Assembly (NCBI GenBank): GCA_022592435.1
Contig: JABYQS010000033.1
Span: forward strand, 124,001-188,000
Direction: 5' to 3'
Source: Cerioporus squamosus
Lineage: Eukaryota > Basidiomycota > Agaricomycetes > Polyporales > Polyporaceae
DNA length: 64,000 bases
The position numbers were made by a program, and so were the translations under genes. Shown one piece after another: positions 48,646 to 59,328 of the stretch; position 1 is the first letter of the stretch, and each line of letters starts with the position of its first letter. The notes beneath the pieces are model-generated. The model did not search any database. It saw only the letters and a list, made by a program, of their open reading frames with translations, and was not told the DNA's origin.

Positions 48646-48670
48646 AGTTTCTATGTCGGTTCTCACTGGG
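48646..48670. repeat. Terminal inverted repeat, right
   Basis: 25 bp ending CTATGTCGGTTCTCACTGGG; reverse complement matches the left end at 24 of 25 positions. Confidence 0.9.
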
Positions 48671-48677
48671 GCTGAGT
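48671..48677. repeat. Target-site duplication, right copy (GCTGAGT)
   Basis: Identical to 39929..39935 and flush with the right inverted repeat. Confidence 0.75.
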
Positions 48678-49127
48678 CCCTGGCTCTTCACACACATTGA
48701 GTTCAGAGTTCAAGGGCGACAAACTATCACTACGTGTGAGTGTTCTGTCCGTCGCATTCGCGTTAGTGGGCTCAGCTGCTCGTCATTATGGGGCACACTA
48801 ACAGCGCGACAACACAATCAATTTTCAAGCATCGAAGTACAGTCGGGATCGACGACGCTCCATGCGGTCGGCCCTCCTTGGGCCAGCCGCTATACCGTGG
48901 AAGCTTGTACGTACTGTCGCATCCTGAGATTTAGTCCGAGTCAGCGATCTACGCCAGAAGCGCACCATGAGGCGCGATAATATGGTGAAAGTGAGTCATC
49001 ATCCTAATCATTCTGAAGAGAAGTTACCGTTCTCGCAGACACCGCCTGAACGCCACTTACCGGCACGAGGGCTGCATGAGAAGAATTTCAGACCGGGGGT
49101 ACTGAAAGTGCAACAAGCAGTTTCCGG

Positions 49128-49147
49128 GGACCCCCCTCCCCCCCTCC
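49128..49147 (+). repeat. C-rich tract, copy 1
   Basis: GGACCCCCCTCCCCCCCTCC; identical 20-mer at 49563..49582. Preceded by a similar word, AAGTGCA. Confidence 0.8.
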
Positions 49148-49562
49148 CCCGTGGGAACATACCATATATAGTATGTTTTCCGCATGTTTTCAGACAAACA
49201 TAATCTGAAATCAGACAGCAGACCGTCACAGACACTGAGAAGGCTCATTTGATGCTTTGCGGAGGGGAAGTCATACAGCAGCATTTCCCTCTCCATCTGC
49301 CAAGCCCCAACGGTGTCCGGGACATATCGACCTCAGTTTGTGGTTCGAGCGCGCAATACCCAATATAGCAACTAGACGCCCAAAACCATCGAGAGGGAAG
49401 GTCATACAACGTCTATAGTAGTGCCCAATCTTTAATGTTCATTCTCGAACCTTTGTGAGTGGTTCCAATCATGAAATCATGTTTGTAGAGACCACTGACA
49501 CATTTTATAAGCCTCCGCAAGGCTTGCACAAATGGACTGCCAAAAGTGCAGTAAGGACCCCC

Positions 49563-49582
49563 GGACCCCCCTCCCCCCCTCC
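49563..49582 (+). repeat. C-rich tract, copy 2
   Basis: GGACCCCCCTCCCCCCCTCC, 435 bp from the first copy, also preceded by AAGTGCA; about 175 bp before the MFS ATG. Confidence 0.8.
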
Positions 49583-49758
49583 TCCCACGGTCTCGGCTTC
49601 TCCCGGCGCAACCCTCGTGCTTACCGGCACGCGTCGGGTGGTACGCTATAATCGGGATGGATCGAAGAGCGTTTCCTTGAGAGTCGATTATGATGTAAAG
49701 CCTCCATGCGAATGTGGATGGTCGCCCTCAAGCCTGATCGCCCATCCCTCACCATACC

Positions 49759-51602
49759 ATGACTGACGCGGAGGCATCCGCAGAGAGTCCATTCGCTGCT
49801 GTTGAGCAGATCGCACGTACTCCCGACCAGGAGACCACACCTCGATCGATACAAGCCTCTGACTCGTCAGAACGCGGCCGCGAAGACGCGGAGGCTAGGA
49901 CGACGCCTCTCCCCAAAATACAACTGTTCATTCTGCTATACCTCCAGCTCGCAGAACCAATCACCTCGACGGTCATATATCCGTTCGTCAATCAGCTCGT
50001 CAGGCAAACTGGGGTCACTGGAGGAGACGAACGAAAGACGGGGTACTTCGCCGGGCTCATCGTACGTGCATGCCGTGCATCAATGTTGCATCGCTCGAGC
50101 TTAATAACTGATACCCTTGCTATGTCAGGAATCCTCCTTCTACGCCGTAGAAGCCGTGTGCGTGCTCCAATGGGGGCGTGCATCAGACCGCATCGGGCGG
50201 AAGCCAGTTATGCTAGGTGGTCTCCTTGGCCTCACTCTGTCGATGATCGGGTTCGGCCTGGGGAGGCAGTATTGGACACTCATCCTTGCCCGCTGCGCTG
50301 AAGGCGCACTGAACGGCAACATCGGCGTGACGAAGAGCATGATGGCTGAGATCACGGACTCTACAAACCGCGCGAGGGGCTTCGCTTTCTTGCCCATGAT
50401 CTGGTACCTTGGTTCTACCCTTGGGTGAGCGATTGGACTGTATTACCCGTGATGTGCTCTGGTACTAACTAAACGCTACTCACCTTCCCAGCCCTATTGT
50501 CGGTGGCGTTTTCGCTCGGCCAGCTGACCGCTGGCCGGCTTTCCGGAGCTATTCCTTCTGGCGCACGTACCCATACTTTCTGCCGTGTATGGTGGCGGCA
50601 TGCTATACGATCAGTGCGTTCACGTTAGCCCTCCTGGGGTTGAAAGAAGTGAGTCACCGCATAACTCGTAACACCTGAACTGACGAATGTTCGCAGACTC
50701 TACAGCGAGCTCGCAATGGCCATGCTTCAACACACGTTGTGGAAGAGAAACCTGTCGCAACGAGTGCCGTCCGGAGCGAAGTAAACCCTGGAATGGTCGA
50801 GGAGGCAGCTTGCGCCGCCCAATCTCCTTTTAAGGATGACATCGTCGCCAGCATTAACCCCGCTGTCGACCCCGCTCCCGAGAAGTCTGTTGGCCTCCGC
50901 TCTATCCTGATACCGCGCGTTCTCTGGCCTATCGCCAATTACGGCTTTCTGGCGCTCACCGACCAATCCTTCGTCGTCCTGGTGCCGCTCATGTACTCGA
51001 CTAGCATTGCGCTCGGCGGTCTTGGCATGAGCTCGTTCACCATCGGAGTCATCCAAGGTGTCGCTGGATTTATCGGCGGGCTCATTCAAGTCGTCACATT
51101 TCCTTGGATGCATAGCAAGCTCGGCTCGAAGTTGCTGTACACACTATCCTTCGCGATGTACCTCGCCACTCTAGCTCTCTTCCCTCTCATCAGCCTGGTT
51201 ACGAAGCGCACCGGAAGCGTCGGCGTGGAGACTTGGGTCCTGATTGTCCTGCAGTTTGCAGCCTACTCCGCAACTGGCATGACTTGGGGTCAGTACCTCT
51301 CGAGCTGATGCCGAATATCGCCGCTCATCTGCCATGTTGTAGGATGCATATACATTTACATTAGCGATGGCGCACTCAACCAGAAAGCCCTCGGAATGAC
51401 GAACGGTCTGGCTCAAACAACCGCCTCAATTGCTCGTGCCGTGGCACCGGCTGCTTCTTCCTCCTTGTTTTCTGTATCGCTCGAGAACCGGTTGGCCGGG
51501 GGCACCATGGTGTATTGGATCCTCTGCGCAGTCGTGCTGGCTGGTCTCGTTGCAACGCGGTGCCTTCCGAACCGCCTAGTGACACATCTAAACTGTGGGT
51601 AG
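49759..51602 (+). CDS. Major facilitator superfamily transporter (ZIF1-like group)
   Basis: Exons 49759..50061, 50129..50424, 50492..50648, 50697..51288 and 51343..51602 sum to 535 residues. A hydrophilic acidic N-terminus precedes TM1 (KIQLFILLYLQLAEPITS). Motif A is clear: QWGRASDRIGRKPVMLGGL. RCAEGALNGNIGVTKSMMAE and ARGFAFLPMIWYLGSTLGP mark TM4-TM5, and a central cytoplasmic loop of about 80 residues separates the two six-helix halves (second half from SILIPRVLWPIANYGFLALT). The pattern fits the fungal MFS group related to plant zinc-induced facilitator-like proteins; the substrate cannot be read from sequence. Ends in TM12 (VYWILCAVVLAGLVATRCLP) and a short tail. Intact. Transcribed toward CSE1. 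Confidence 0.9.
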
Positions 51603-52622
51603 ACATGAATCCGACGAGACATAATTATGCTTACTCGGTGACTCCCAGAACGCCGCACGCCTGTGCAAGAAGCAGCGCCGCCTTTGCCAACCACGGGTCT
51701 GCTATAATTACATTTAAATGGGAGAGCGTGTACATGACATTGCTCCACCTCACATTCACTACTCGTACTCGTCAGCGACAACGCCTGAGATCGCAATCCA
51801 AGCGCACTTACGGCTGGTCAGCCGCGCAGGCAGGCTATGTCCATGAGGCCAGGCTGCCGGTGAGCAATTAAGAAGTATGTTTCATGTGAGACTGAACCCA
51901 CTACATAGCTCTCGATAGAAGGATCGCGCATCCGGGTCCAACACATACGGATCGATGGTTAGAACTAGGATCTTGAACAAGAATCCACCGTTGAGAAGAA
52001 CAGTTTCGGGGTCCATGGCCTGCGACTCATCCCAGACAGTCGTCTTGCCCGGTATGGAGTACCCTATGCCGCTACTCGTCAGACAAGCATCCGGCCAGGG
52101 GACGAAGAAATGTACCCTCTGAGATCTCCTTGAATATGACGCGAGAGTTTGGAACGGGGGCCATCTAAGCTATAAGTCTGTCAGTGCATAGTTCACAGAG
52201 GTGCGTACTTGTATACCACGCTGGTCTCTTGCGCTGGTCTTGGATGTTTCAGAACGGCGCTTCCGGGTACTGGATGACCGACTGTCATCGAAATGAACAA
52301 TTGGTCGCGGCCAGTCAGATCAGAGCTTGAGCAGACTGGACATTTGCACCCAGGCACATCTTCCGCAAGCCGACGCACGCTGATACTTGCCTGCGACTTG
52401 GCGAGTACCAAATGTACTGCGCGAAACTGACAGGGTGACAAGTGCCATGGATAACTCGTGTTCGATTGATGCCTAGGTTGCGAGAAATGCTACAAATGTT
52501 GTTGATCCAATACACCACGCACCGCAGTACTTCCTCCCGCCCTTCTCACGCATTTCATCTCCTTCCTCTTCGTCCTTGCTAAACCTGCCCATGTGGTCGA
52601 TGCTCCAAAGCACGTCATAGCA
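51603..52622. other. Convergent intergenic region
   Basis: About 1 kb between the 3' ends of the MFS gene and CSE1. Only short ORFs; nothing domain-like. Holds both 3' UTRs and terminators. Confidence 0.45.
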
Positions 52623-55600
52623 TCAGAGCCTGAATCCAGACGCAGCCAACGCCTGCACGAACGGCCCCGTGACGCCCGCATCCGTCGCAGCGACCCACTG
52701 CTTCACCCTCGGCTCGCGCTTCGCGAGCCCCGACAGCTCCTGCCCGACATACGATCGGAGGTCCTTGATATGTGCGACAGGGTCCACGGGCGCCGCCTCG
52801 GCAGCCGCGAGCCGCGAGTACGCCGCCTGGTACCCAGCCGTCTGCTCCTCGTAGTCGATCTGCGTCAGCCCGGCGTCGGGGTCGAGCTCCTCCTTCTTCG
52901 TGAGCTGTTGTTCTGTCTGGAACAGCTTGGCAAGCGCTTGGAAGGTCGGTGGCCTGTCACGGAGGAAAAACGAGTGAGTGCAAGTCGAGAAGCAGCGCGT
53001 TACGGACTCACCATGCTTGCGTCAGCGCCTGGTTCTGCAGCATCAGCGAGCTCTGGGTGAGCAGCCGGGTGATGCCCACGATGACGACCTTCCTCTCCTT
53101 CGGCGGGGACTTGGGCACCTGGGGGATGACGAAGTTCGCCAGCAGCTGCGACCAGAGTCTAGCGGAGTACCACGATATCAGTCAGCCGCCGCAACCAGCG
53201 CCGGGAAAGAAGATGGACGTACTGCGGCTGGATCCCTTCAACCTCGCCCACGATGTAGTCGGGCGTCAGACCCTCCGGGTTGATGGCAAGGCAGAAGGCG
53301 AGGAAGTAGACAAAGTGGTAGACATATTTGTCCGTCTTGCTCGTCTGCATCCGCGTCAGCAGCGTCACGATCAGCCCGCGGAAGTACTGCTGCAGCGCCG
53401 CACTGTGTAATTCCTTCATCAGCATATGAAGACTGGACATGCGATGAACGACACGTACGCAGGCACATATTGGACGACCGCCTGGAGAAGCTCGAAGCCC
53501 CATCCGTCGTTGATCTTCGACGGGATCAGGCGCTGCTGGATGACACCCAGCACCTGTGTGATCTGACCCGACTCGACGATGGACCTGGCGTCGTGCGAGA
53601 GGAAGGCCTTGAGCAGCTTCACGAGGCCGGGGATGCTGCCCTTCTGCTGCCACGCCGCTGGGGTGAGCAGGAACGGCAGGAGGCTACGGTACTCTGCGGG
53701 CACTTCCCCGGTGTGCAGGTCGAGCATCTGTGCGAGGACCTGGAACACATAGGGAACGTACTCTGCAAAGTTCCGGGTTAGCTCTGAATACGAACGAAGG
53801 AGGAAAGATAGATCGCGGGACGTACGGTCGATGTCCTGCTGCAAGATGACCGTGAAGGGCCCGAAGAGCGCCTGCTCGAACGTCGGCAGCGTGCTCGGAT
53901 TCGCCTGCACGACGAACCGCATCAATGCAGAAATGCTCTCGAAGATGTACTGGTCGAAGTTCGGGTTGCTCGGGTTCTTCGAGATGACACCAAGGATGGC
54001 CACGAGTCGTTGGAGTATCCGCTCGTACCCATTTGCGAACGTCGATCGCGCGGTGACGATGACTCGCATGACACCTGAATAAGCGTCCCATCAGTCAATC
54101 TATGGGTCATACAGAGAGTCATGCAACATACACTTCATGAGATAGTCGTTCTCTGCGACCTTCTCCGGGGTAGGCGCCTTCTCGATCTTTGAGAGCAGCG
54201 CATCCAGCAACTGCGGCGCTACTTCATGCACATCCGCCTGGGTGAACCTGCCTCACACCGTGAGTAAGTAGGCCGACACCAGACAACGTGCATCAGAGAC
54301 TCACATGAATTGGTTGCCCTGCCGAATGAACAGGATACGCTCAATGCTAATTGCAGCATACGTATAGCAAACGTAGTTATCCGACGACAGATGCTGCACG
54401 AGCGTCGGGAGCACCGACAGGAGCTGCGGCTTCGTGAGCTGGTTCCGGAACGTATACAAGAACCGTATCGCGTCGACCTGCAGGATCGGGTGGACGCTGC
54501 CCGGGGCCGCCTGCAAGTCCTGGAACACGTTATCCGAGAAGAACTGCACGACGTCGATGAGCGCGTTCGTCGACGTAACGCCGTGCTGCGTCGTACTACC
54601 GCGCGTCGCGACCGCCGTCAGGAGGTAAATGGCCGTGTCCTTGGCACGCCAGTTTTCGGTCTTGTTCGCGTTGTACTCGTTCAGGCCCTGCCCAATCCAG
54701 GCGCCGGTGACCTCGGTCGCTTCCGCCTCGGAACCAGACGACACCAACGCACGAAGGACGTCGGCAGCAGCTTGACGACGAGTCACAGCGTCGTTGGACA
54801 CACCGATGCCGCCCATCGAGGGGAGCGCGAGATCAAGGCGAATGTACTCTAGCGGGTCATCTTCGAACTGTTCCAGCTCGTGTTCTGGAGATTGCAGGAT
54901 GAGCGAGGAAAACGATACTGCGGTCATGGGGACTTACCGCGCAAAGAGACGTTTGGTACAACCACGCCTTGCACGAGCCCAGAAATCGTCTCCTTCGCGC
55001 CGAAGAGTTGCTTGTAGTAACCCGTCCGGATGGCAGACGCGATGAAGCGAAGCGATTGGGAGACGAGCTGTTACGTCCGCGTCATATATCTGTCAACGAA
55101 ATCGCCAGATATCGAACAGCTTACTCCGTCATCCGCAACGCTCGGCCGCTTGCCGCCGCCAATGATGTCCCAAATGGCGCGTACGAACGCCTCGACTGAG
55201 CCTGCGCTCTGCAGCGTCTCGGGATAGAGCTTGACATATAGCTGGTGATGGTGCGTCAAGAATGCGTCCAAGACTGGCAGGCATAATACATACCTCGACA
55301 ATCTCGAGCAGTCCGGTTTTGATTTGTGACGGGAGTGATGGTGTCGTGTCGTCAGGCTGTTGAGCACCGTCAGAGTCACGAATTCAGGGATGCCGATGGT
55401 GACTTACGTCGCTCCGCAGCTGAGGAGGATCCCAAAGGAGCAACTTGAGGAAGAGACCATCCGGAGCACCGAAGAACTGCTGATGGGAGTCCTCAAAGTC
55501 TGGCGGAAGGTCTTGGCACGTGAGGTCGTAGAAGATGTCCACAAGGAAGACCATCGCTTGCGCGACTTGCGTCAGGTTGGACGGTGGCGGGCTGGAGAAA

Positions 55601-56662
55601 AGGAGGGTGGCGGTGTGCATGAAGAGTTGGAGGAACGGCCGGGTGAAGCGCGATAGGACGTAGTTGATCTCGGTAAAGAGGGCATCGGAACGCGCTTCTG
55701 CACGCCACGGTCGGAAGATGGAATGTGCTGTTTCCAGCACACCGACGTTGACCTCGAAGTTTGACTCTGACAGAGAGGCTACTAGTTTCTGTCCATAAGA
55801 ATCAGCAAAAGGATTTCACATCTCACGGACACAGAGGTAGAAGAAGGTAGTTTCGAACGCTCGCATACCGCCGAGCGATCTGAGGAACCTGGCGGTCGGT
55901 TTCAATATGTCAAAGGACGAGTCCCACAAACAGAATTCTCCACACTTCCATGATGCTGGGCCATCCGCCTTCCACATCGCCCAGGAGGGCGTTACTGCCA
56001 TCGACCTGAGCCATACGTGCTACCTCGCTGTTTGGACCATCTTTATCCAGCTTTGGGCCACACCCGAGGCCGACGCCTGAGTAAAGGACAAGCGATGGCC
56101 CGCACCTCCCCTTTGCCCAGCATATAGTCCGCCGAGTGATGGGCAGACAATTATCGTCGTCCGGAGTGTCATACCACTCTAACCATTCCCCAGACTGGAC
56201 TACGGAAACCAGATTGAGACACTCACATCGACCAAGTCCGGCCACCGCTCAGGGAAGTCGACCTTCGCAACAAGAGATATCGACTCCGCAACCTGCGCCC
56301 GCACCGCCTTATCGGACGCGTTCGAGAGGGTGATCATGGCGGGCACAAGGGCGTCGCGCAAGGCGGCCCTGTCCGCCTGCGGGACTGGTGGCTCATCCTA
56401 CAAAGACACATCGGTTGGTGAGATCATGCAAGATCTGAGTCGGCCAATGAAGGCTCACATCTTCCCATCGCGACTTGATGAGGTTTTTGAGGTATACACT
56501 GGCGGCTAGGCGGACGGCGCGATCTTGGGAGGACTGGAGGACGAGGGTGAGGAGGTGGGTGAGGAAGCCAGGCTGGATGCTGAGGGTCTGCAGGTTCTGT
56601 TCTGCCTGCTTGCGTGTTGAGGGGTTGAGGGAAGCAAGGAGGAGAGAGGGCAGCTCGGCCAT
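52623..56662 (-). CDS. CSE1: Exportin-2 / importin-alpha re-exporter CSE1
   Basis: Starts MAELPSLLLASLNPSTRKQA at 56662; stop at 52623. The importin-beta N-terminal domain is present (KQAEQNLQTLSIQPGFLTHL; RLAASVYLKNLIKSRWED), then HEAT repeats with CSE1-specific blocks: FPERWPDLV, QTAHSIF-like ETAHSIFRPWRAEARSDALF, LPVLDAFLTHHHQLYVKLYP, EHELEQFEDDPLEYIRLDLA, NYVCYTYAAISIERILFIRQ, and VILQQDIDRT. The C-terminal CSE1 domain runs KTDKYVYHFVYFLAFCLAIN to a conserved-type end. It recycles importin-alpha to the cytosol with RanGTP. Most introns are about 50-70 nt, but the one between FPERWPDLVD and KLVASLSESNFEV is 438 nt (55789..56226). The gene is otherwise intact. Confidence 0.95.
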
Positions 56663-57036
56663 GGCGAGGAGAAGAGGCTTGTATGGACGCGTACGAACTG
56701 CAGCCACAGACAAGACGGACGCGTTTGAGCGCCCATGACGCGTGCTTTTTCCCACCACGTGCCCATCTGATGGCGCTATCTGCCACGCCCGACGCGGCGG
56801 CAATTTCCTGATTAGTCGCCCTCACCCAGCCTCACTCTTGTCGAATCCTGTCAGATCTCTCACCACGACTCCTATGAGACTCGAAAGAACGCACGGCTTT
56901 CGTACGCTGGCCTCCCGTAAGATCAGCGCGCACTTGAAGCGTGCTGAGGGCGTGCTGCTGGGCGGGCGGAGGGCGGCGGATATCCCAGCCTCCTGGATTT
57001 GAACCCGTCACACCGACTGCGTTTCACAGAAGAGCC

Positions 57037-57063
57037 GCGCTTACGGCCGCTTCCCGTAAGCGC
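57037..57063. repeat. Perfect 10-bp inverted repeat with 7-nt loop
   Basis: GCGCTTACGG, loop CCGCTTC, CCGTAAGCGC. Forms a strong hairpin or a dyad binding site. A pol III B-box-like GGTTCAAATCC lies nearby on the minus strand (about 56995-57006). Confidence 0.8.
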
Positions 57064-57418
57064 AGCCGTCTTACTCCACTCAAAGGCCTAAGCCCGCCGT
57101 CTCTTCGGGGCCGAGTGCGAGTACCCTCCGGCAAGCTTGAGCCTGTGGTACGTGTACATATACGACCTCGGCCTGCTACACTCGCTGACTGCAAACGTAC
57201 AGGTTGCAGAGCCCGCGTGGAGAAGTCCGAATCGCAGTTTGTTACGAAACCACTGCACGCAGGCCGCTCTGCCCCCTATGCCGCCGCCCAAGAAGACGTA
57301 ACGCAATATAGTGGCCGCGTTCTTTGATGCAATCCTAGCCGAGGCCGAGGCGCAGACTCACCCAACCGAAGCCCCGTCGCGAACTCTAATGAAGGGCGTT
57401 ACAACCTCGCCGTCGTGC

Positions 57419-57426
57419 TATATAAT
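57419..57426 (+). promoter_or_regulatory. Probable TATA box of the hydrophobin gene
   Basis: CTATATAATG about 170 bp before the hydrophobin ATG, followed by a pyrimidine-rich leader. Position and context suit a strong regulated promoter. Confidence 0.6.
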
Positions 57427-57592
57427 GCCGTACACTCGCAAACCCGAGGCTCGCTTTCACCCCTCGGTCCTCCAAGCCTTACCTTTGACCCTTCCGGCCT
57501 CGCGCCCCCCGTCGCTCTTTTCCCCCAGTCACTCCTTACTTTCGGGCTCTCCGAACCAATCCCTTGCGGCCGCCGTCACTCAGTAGCCCACC

Positions 57593-58284
57593 ATGAAGTT
57601 CACCTACGCCGTCGCTGCTCTTGTCGCTGCTGCCGCCTCCGTCCAGGCCACCGAGACCAACGCCCACCGTATGGCTCGTGGTCTCCACCCCCTCCCTCCT
57701 CGTGACATTCGCGGTCTCCCTTCCCGTACCGATAGTAAGTTTCGCCGTGTTGCGTGTTGACATCTTCCATCCCCGCGTAACCCGCGCTCTCCGTTCCGCT
57801 GCGCGCAATTTTCTGGTCCATCCTAACCCCGTTCTGTCTCACGCTCATCTCCGTCTCTTCTCCTTCCGTTCTGTAGACGCGAAGCGGTCAACCCCATCTG
57901 GCACCCCTCCCCAGGGCAGTGGTAGCTGCACCACCGGTCCAGTCCACTGCTGCAACCAAGTCGAGAAGGCCAACAGCAGCGTCGTCAGCTTGATCCTCGG
58001 TCTCCTCGACATTGTCTTGGACCCCGATGTCCTCGTCGGCGTCCAGTGCTCACCCATCAGCGCTGTCGGTGTTGGCGGCAGCTCTTGGTACGTCTCAGCA
58101 TCTCGGTATACCGGGAGCTATATTTACACGACATGATTGATTCCATCAGCTCCGCCCACACCGTCTGCTGCGAGAACAACAGCCAGGGCGGCCTTATCTC
58201 TATCGGCTGCATCCCGAGTACGCTCTACTTCCCGCTCGTCACTAAGTCCACTGCTGACATCAAATCCTCGCAGTCTTCCTCTGA
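57593..58284 (+). CDS. Class I hydrophobin
   Basis: Exons 57593..57734, 57877..58087, 58150..58217 and 58274..58284 give 143 residues. Signal peptide [19 protein letters not shown], then a basic spacer of about 40 residues, then the eight-Cys class I pattern: C-x6-CC-x31-C-x12-C-x5-CC-x12-C ([13 protein letters not shown] ... VQCSPIS ... [12 protein letters not shown] ... SIGCIP). The fourth Cys is completed across an intron (TG|C). The last exon is only 11 nt and codes the end IFL plus stop, matching the short hydrophobic C-terminus usual after the last Cys. Secreted; self-assembles into amphipathic rodlet films on aerial hyphae and fruit bodies. Exon positions are well supported by the Cys spacing; the 11-nt exon less so. 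Confidence 0.95.
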
Positions 58285-58959
58285 TCGCCTACTGCACCAG
58301 ATAAAACTTAGACCCTTGCCGTACGACCCCGCAGTCCGGGAGGACTCCGCGCTAGCTTCATATACGTTTAATATCCTTCGGACTCTCGCCTCGCTCGGAA
58401 TGTATTAGCTTCAATCGTTTCCCTCCTCTGCTTCCTCTGGCCCTTGGTTCCTCTGGGCATCGGTGTTTGTGGTTAAATGGGATCCCTGACGCGCTATACC
58501 CGAATAGGCTGTGTGTATATCCTCCACCTTGTATGTGCTGGAAAGGCCCGTGACTCGTCTGCGTCAGGAAGCTCTTTCGCATTATGCTCTAGGATAGCAC
58601 AGGCCTTCGTCAATTCAAATACCGTGCGCTACTAGGACTAGCCCTGCGTTTGCACGTATGCAGCAAAAGTTACCGAGGCCCTCATTGTGAGTGTGCTCAT
58701 AGTTAGTGAGGTGCATCGCTTCACGAGACCTCCGTTTCGTAGCCCGCTTCGGGATGCAGAGTTGGTGCAGATCAGGAAGGTTTAGCGCTGGGAGGCTTCT
58801 TGACCTTTCCCCACCAGGTTCTCGTGAGCTCTGCTGCGTCACTGTGAACGTCCGGCTCTCACGCCCTGGCTGCTCCAACTGTGTGCAGGATGGCGTCCGG
58901 ATGTCCCGCTGTCTTGTCGGCCTCACTAGTGCTGTCGTCCGGGTCCGGCTGCTTCAAGG
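58285..58959. other. Hydrophobin 3' flank
   Basis: Short ORFs only; no gene supported. The hydrophobin 3' UTR probably extends to about 58500. Confidence 0.4.
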
Positions 58960-59328
58960 TTGTCCAACGCGCCTGTGCAGATCCTCCTGGCGACGCCTAC
59001 AACGTCAACCTCAAGCGGCGGTCCCGAGTTCGGAAGTTCCTCCTACACTCCCAGACACCCACAGGACCCTGACCTCCCCACACCGCCAGGGGGATCCGTG
59101 GGTGGCGTGAGGTGTGGTCTGCTAAGCACGAACCGGCGCCGATCCTACAGCTTCGATCGCACTCCTCGCCCGCAGCTCGACTCCCATGGCCAGCCACTCA
59201 TCGACGTCAGACTCTCAGAGGATGAAATAGACTCGTCGTGTGGTTGTGATTCTCAATGCGCAGCAGAGGTTGCGCTTACTATGATACTTATGTTCCCGGG
59301 ACCAGGGCACGGGTACAAAGGCCGGTGA
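58960..59328 (+). CDS. Small hypothetical protein (doubtful)
   Basis: A 122-codon ORF beginning MSNAPVQILLATPTTSTSSG. Pro/Ser-rich, with a pocket of plausible coding sequence: RRRSYSFDRTPRPQLDSHGQ followed by PLIDVRLSEDEIDSSCGCDS. RRRSYS is a basophilic phosphorylation-type site. No signal peptide and no family. Could be an exon of a larger spliced gene starting near 58890 or a chance ORF. Confidence 0.3.
   Translation: MSNAPVQILLATPTTSTSSGGPEFGSSSYTPRHPQDPDLPTPPGGSVGGVRCGLLSTNRRRSYSFDRTPRPQLDSHGQPLIDVRLSEDEIDSSCGCDSQCAAEVALTMILMFPGPGHGYKGR

Larger units (their letters stand above)
39936..48670. mobile_element. Plavaka-type DNA transposon, full length, 8.7 kb
   Basis: Bounded by inverted repeats starting CCCAGTGAGA and ending TCTCACTGGG and by a 7-bp direct duplication. 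Inside: a Plavaka-family transposase gene (+), an unrecognised gene (-) and an unrecognised nine-exon gene (+). Both ends carry arrays of GGTTACC-like motifs just inside the inverted repeats, as in CACTA/CMC-like elements where an accessory protein binds subterminal repeats. High similarity of the termini (24/25) suggests a fairly recent insertion, whereas frame defects in two of its genes suggest that this copy is no longer autonomous or that the assembly has errors. Confidence 0.88.
48678..49758. other. Intergenic region between transposon and MFS gene
   Basis: About 1.1 kb without a supportable gene. It contains two copies of a 20-nt C-rich tract (listed) and similar neighbouring words (GAGGGGAAGTCATACA and GAGGGAAGGTCATACA), hinting at an old local duplication or a small degraded repeat. 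Confidence 0.45.
56663..57592. promoter_or_regulatory. Divergent region: CSE1 and hydrophobin upstream sequences
   Basis: 930 bp between two ATGs facing away from each other. Contains a GC-rich hairpin (57037..57063) and a TATA box for the hydrophobin (both listed). From about 57460 to 57590 the plus strand is CT-rich, typical of the leader of a strongly expressed fungal gene. Confidence 0.5.

Noticed and set aside
56985..57075. Possible tRNA on the minus strand
   Set aside because: B-box-like GGTTCAAATCC is present but T-stem and D-stem do not pair, position 33 is not U and the acceptor stem mismatches.
57311..57705. Plus-strand ORFs before and over the hydrophobin start
   Set aside because: Out of frame with the eight-Cys pattern and overlapping the TATA box and leader.
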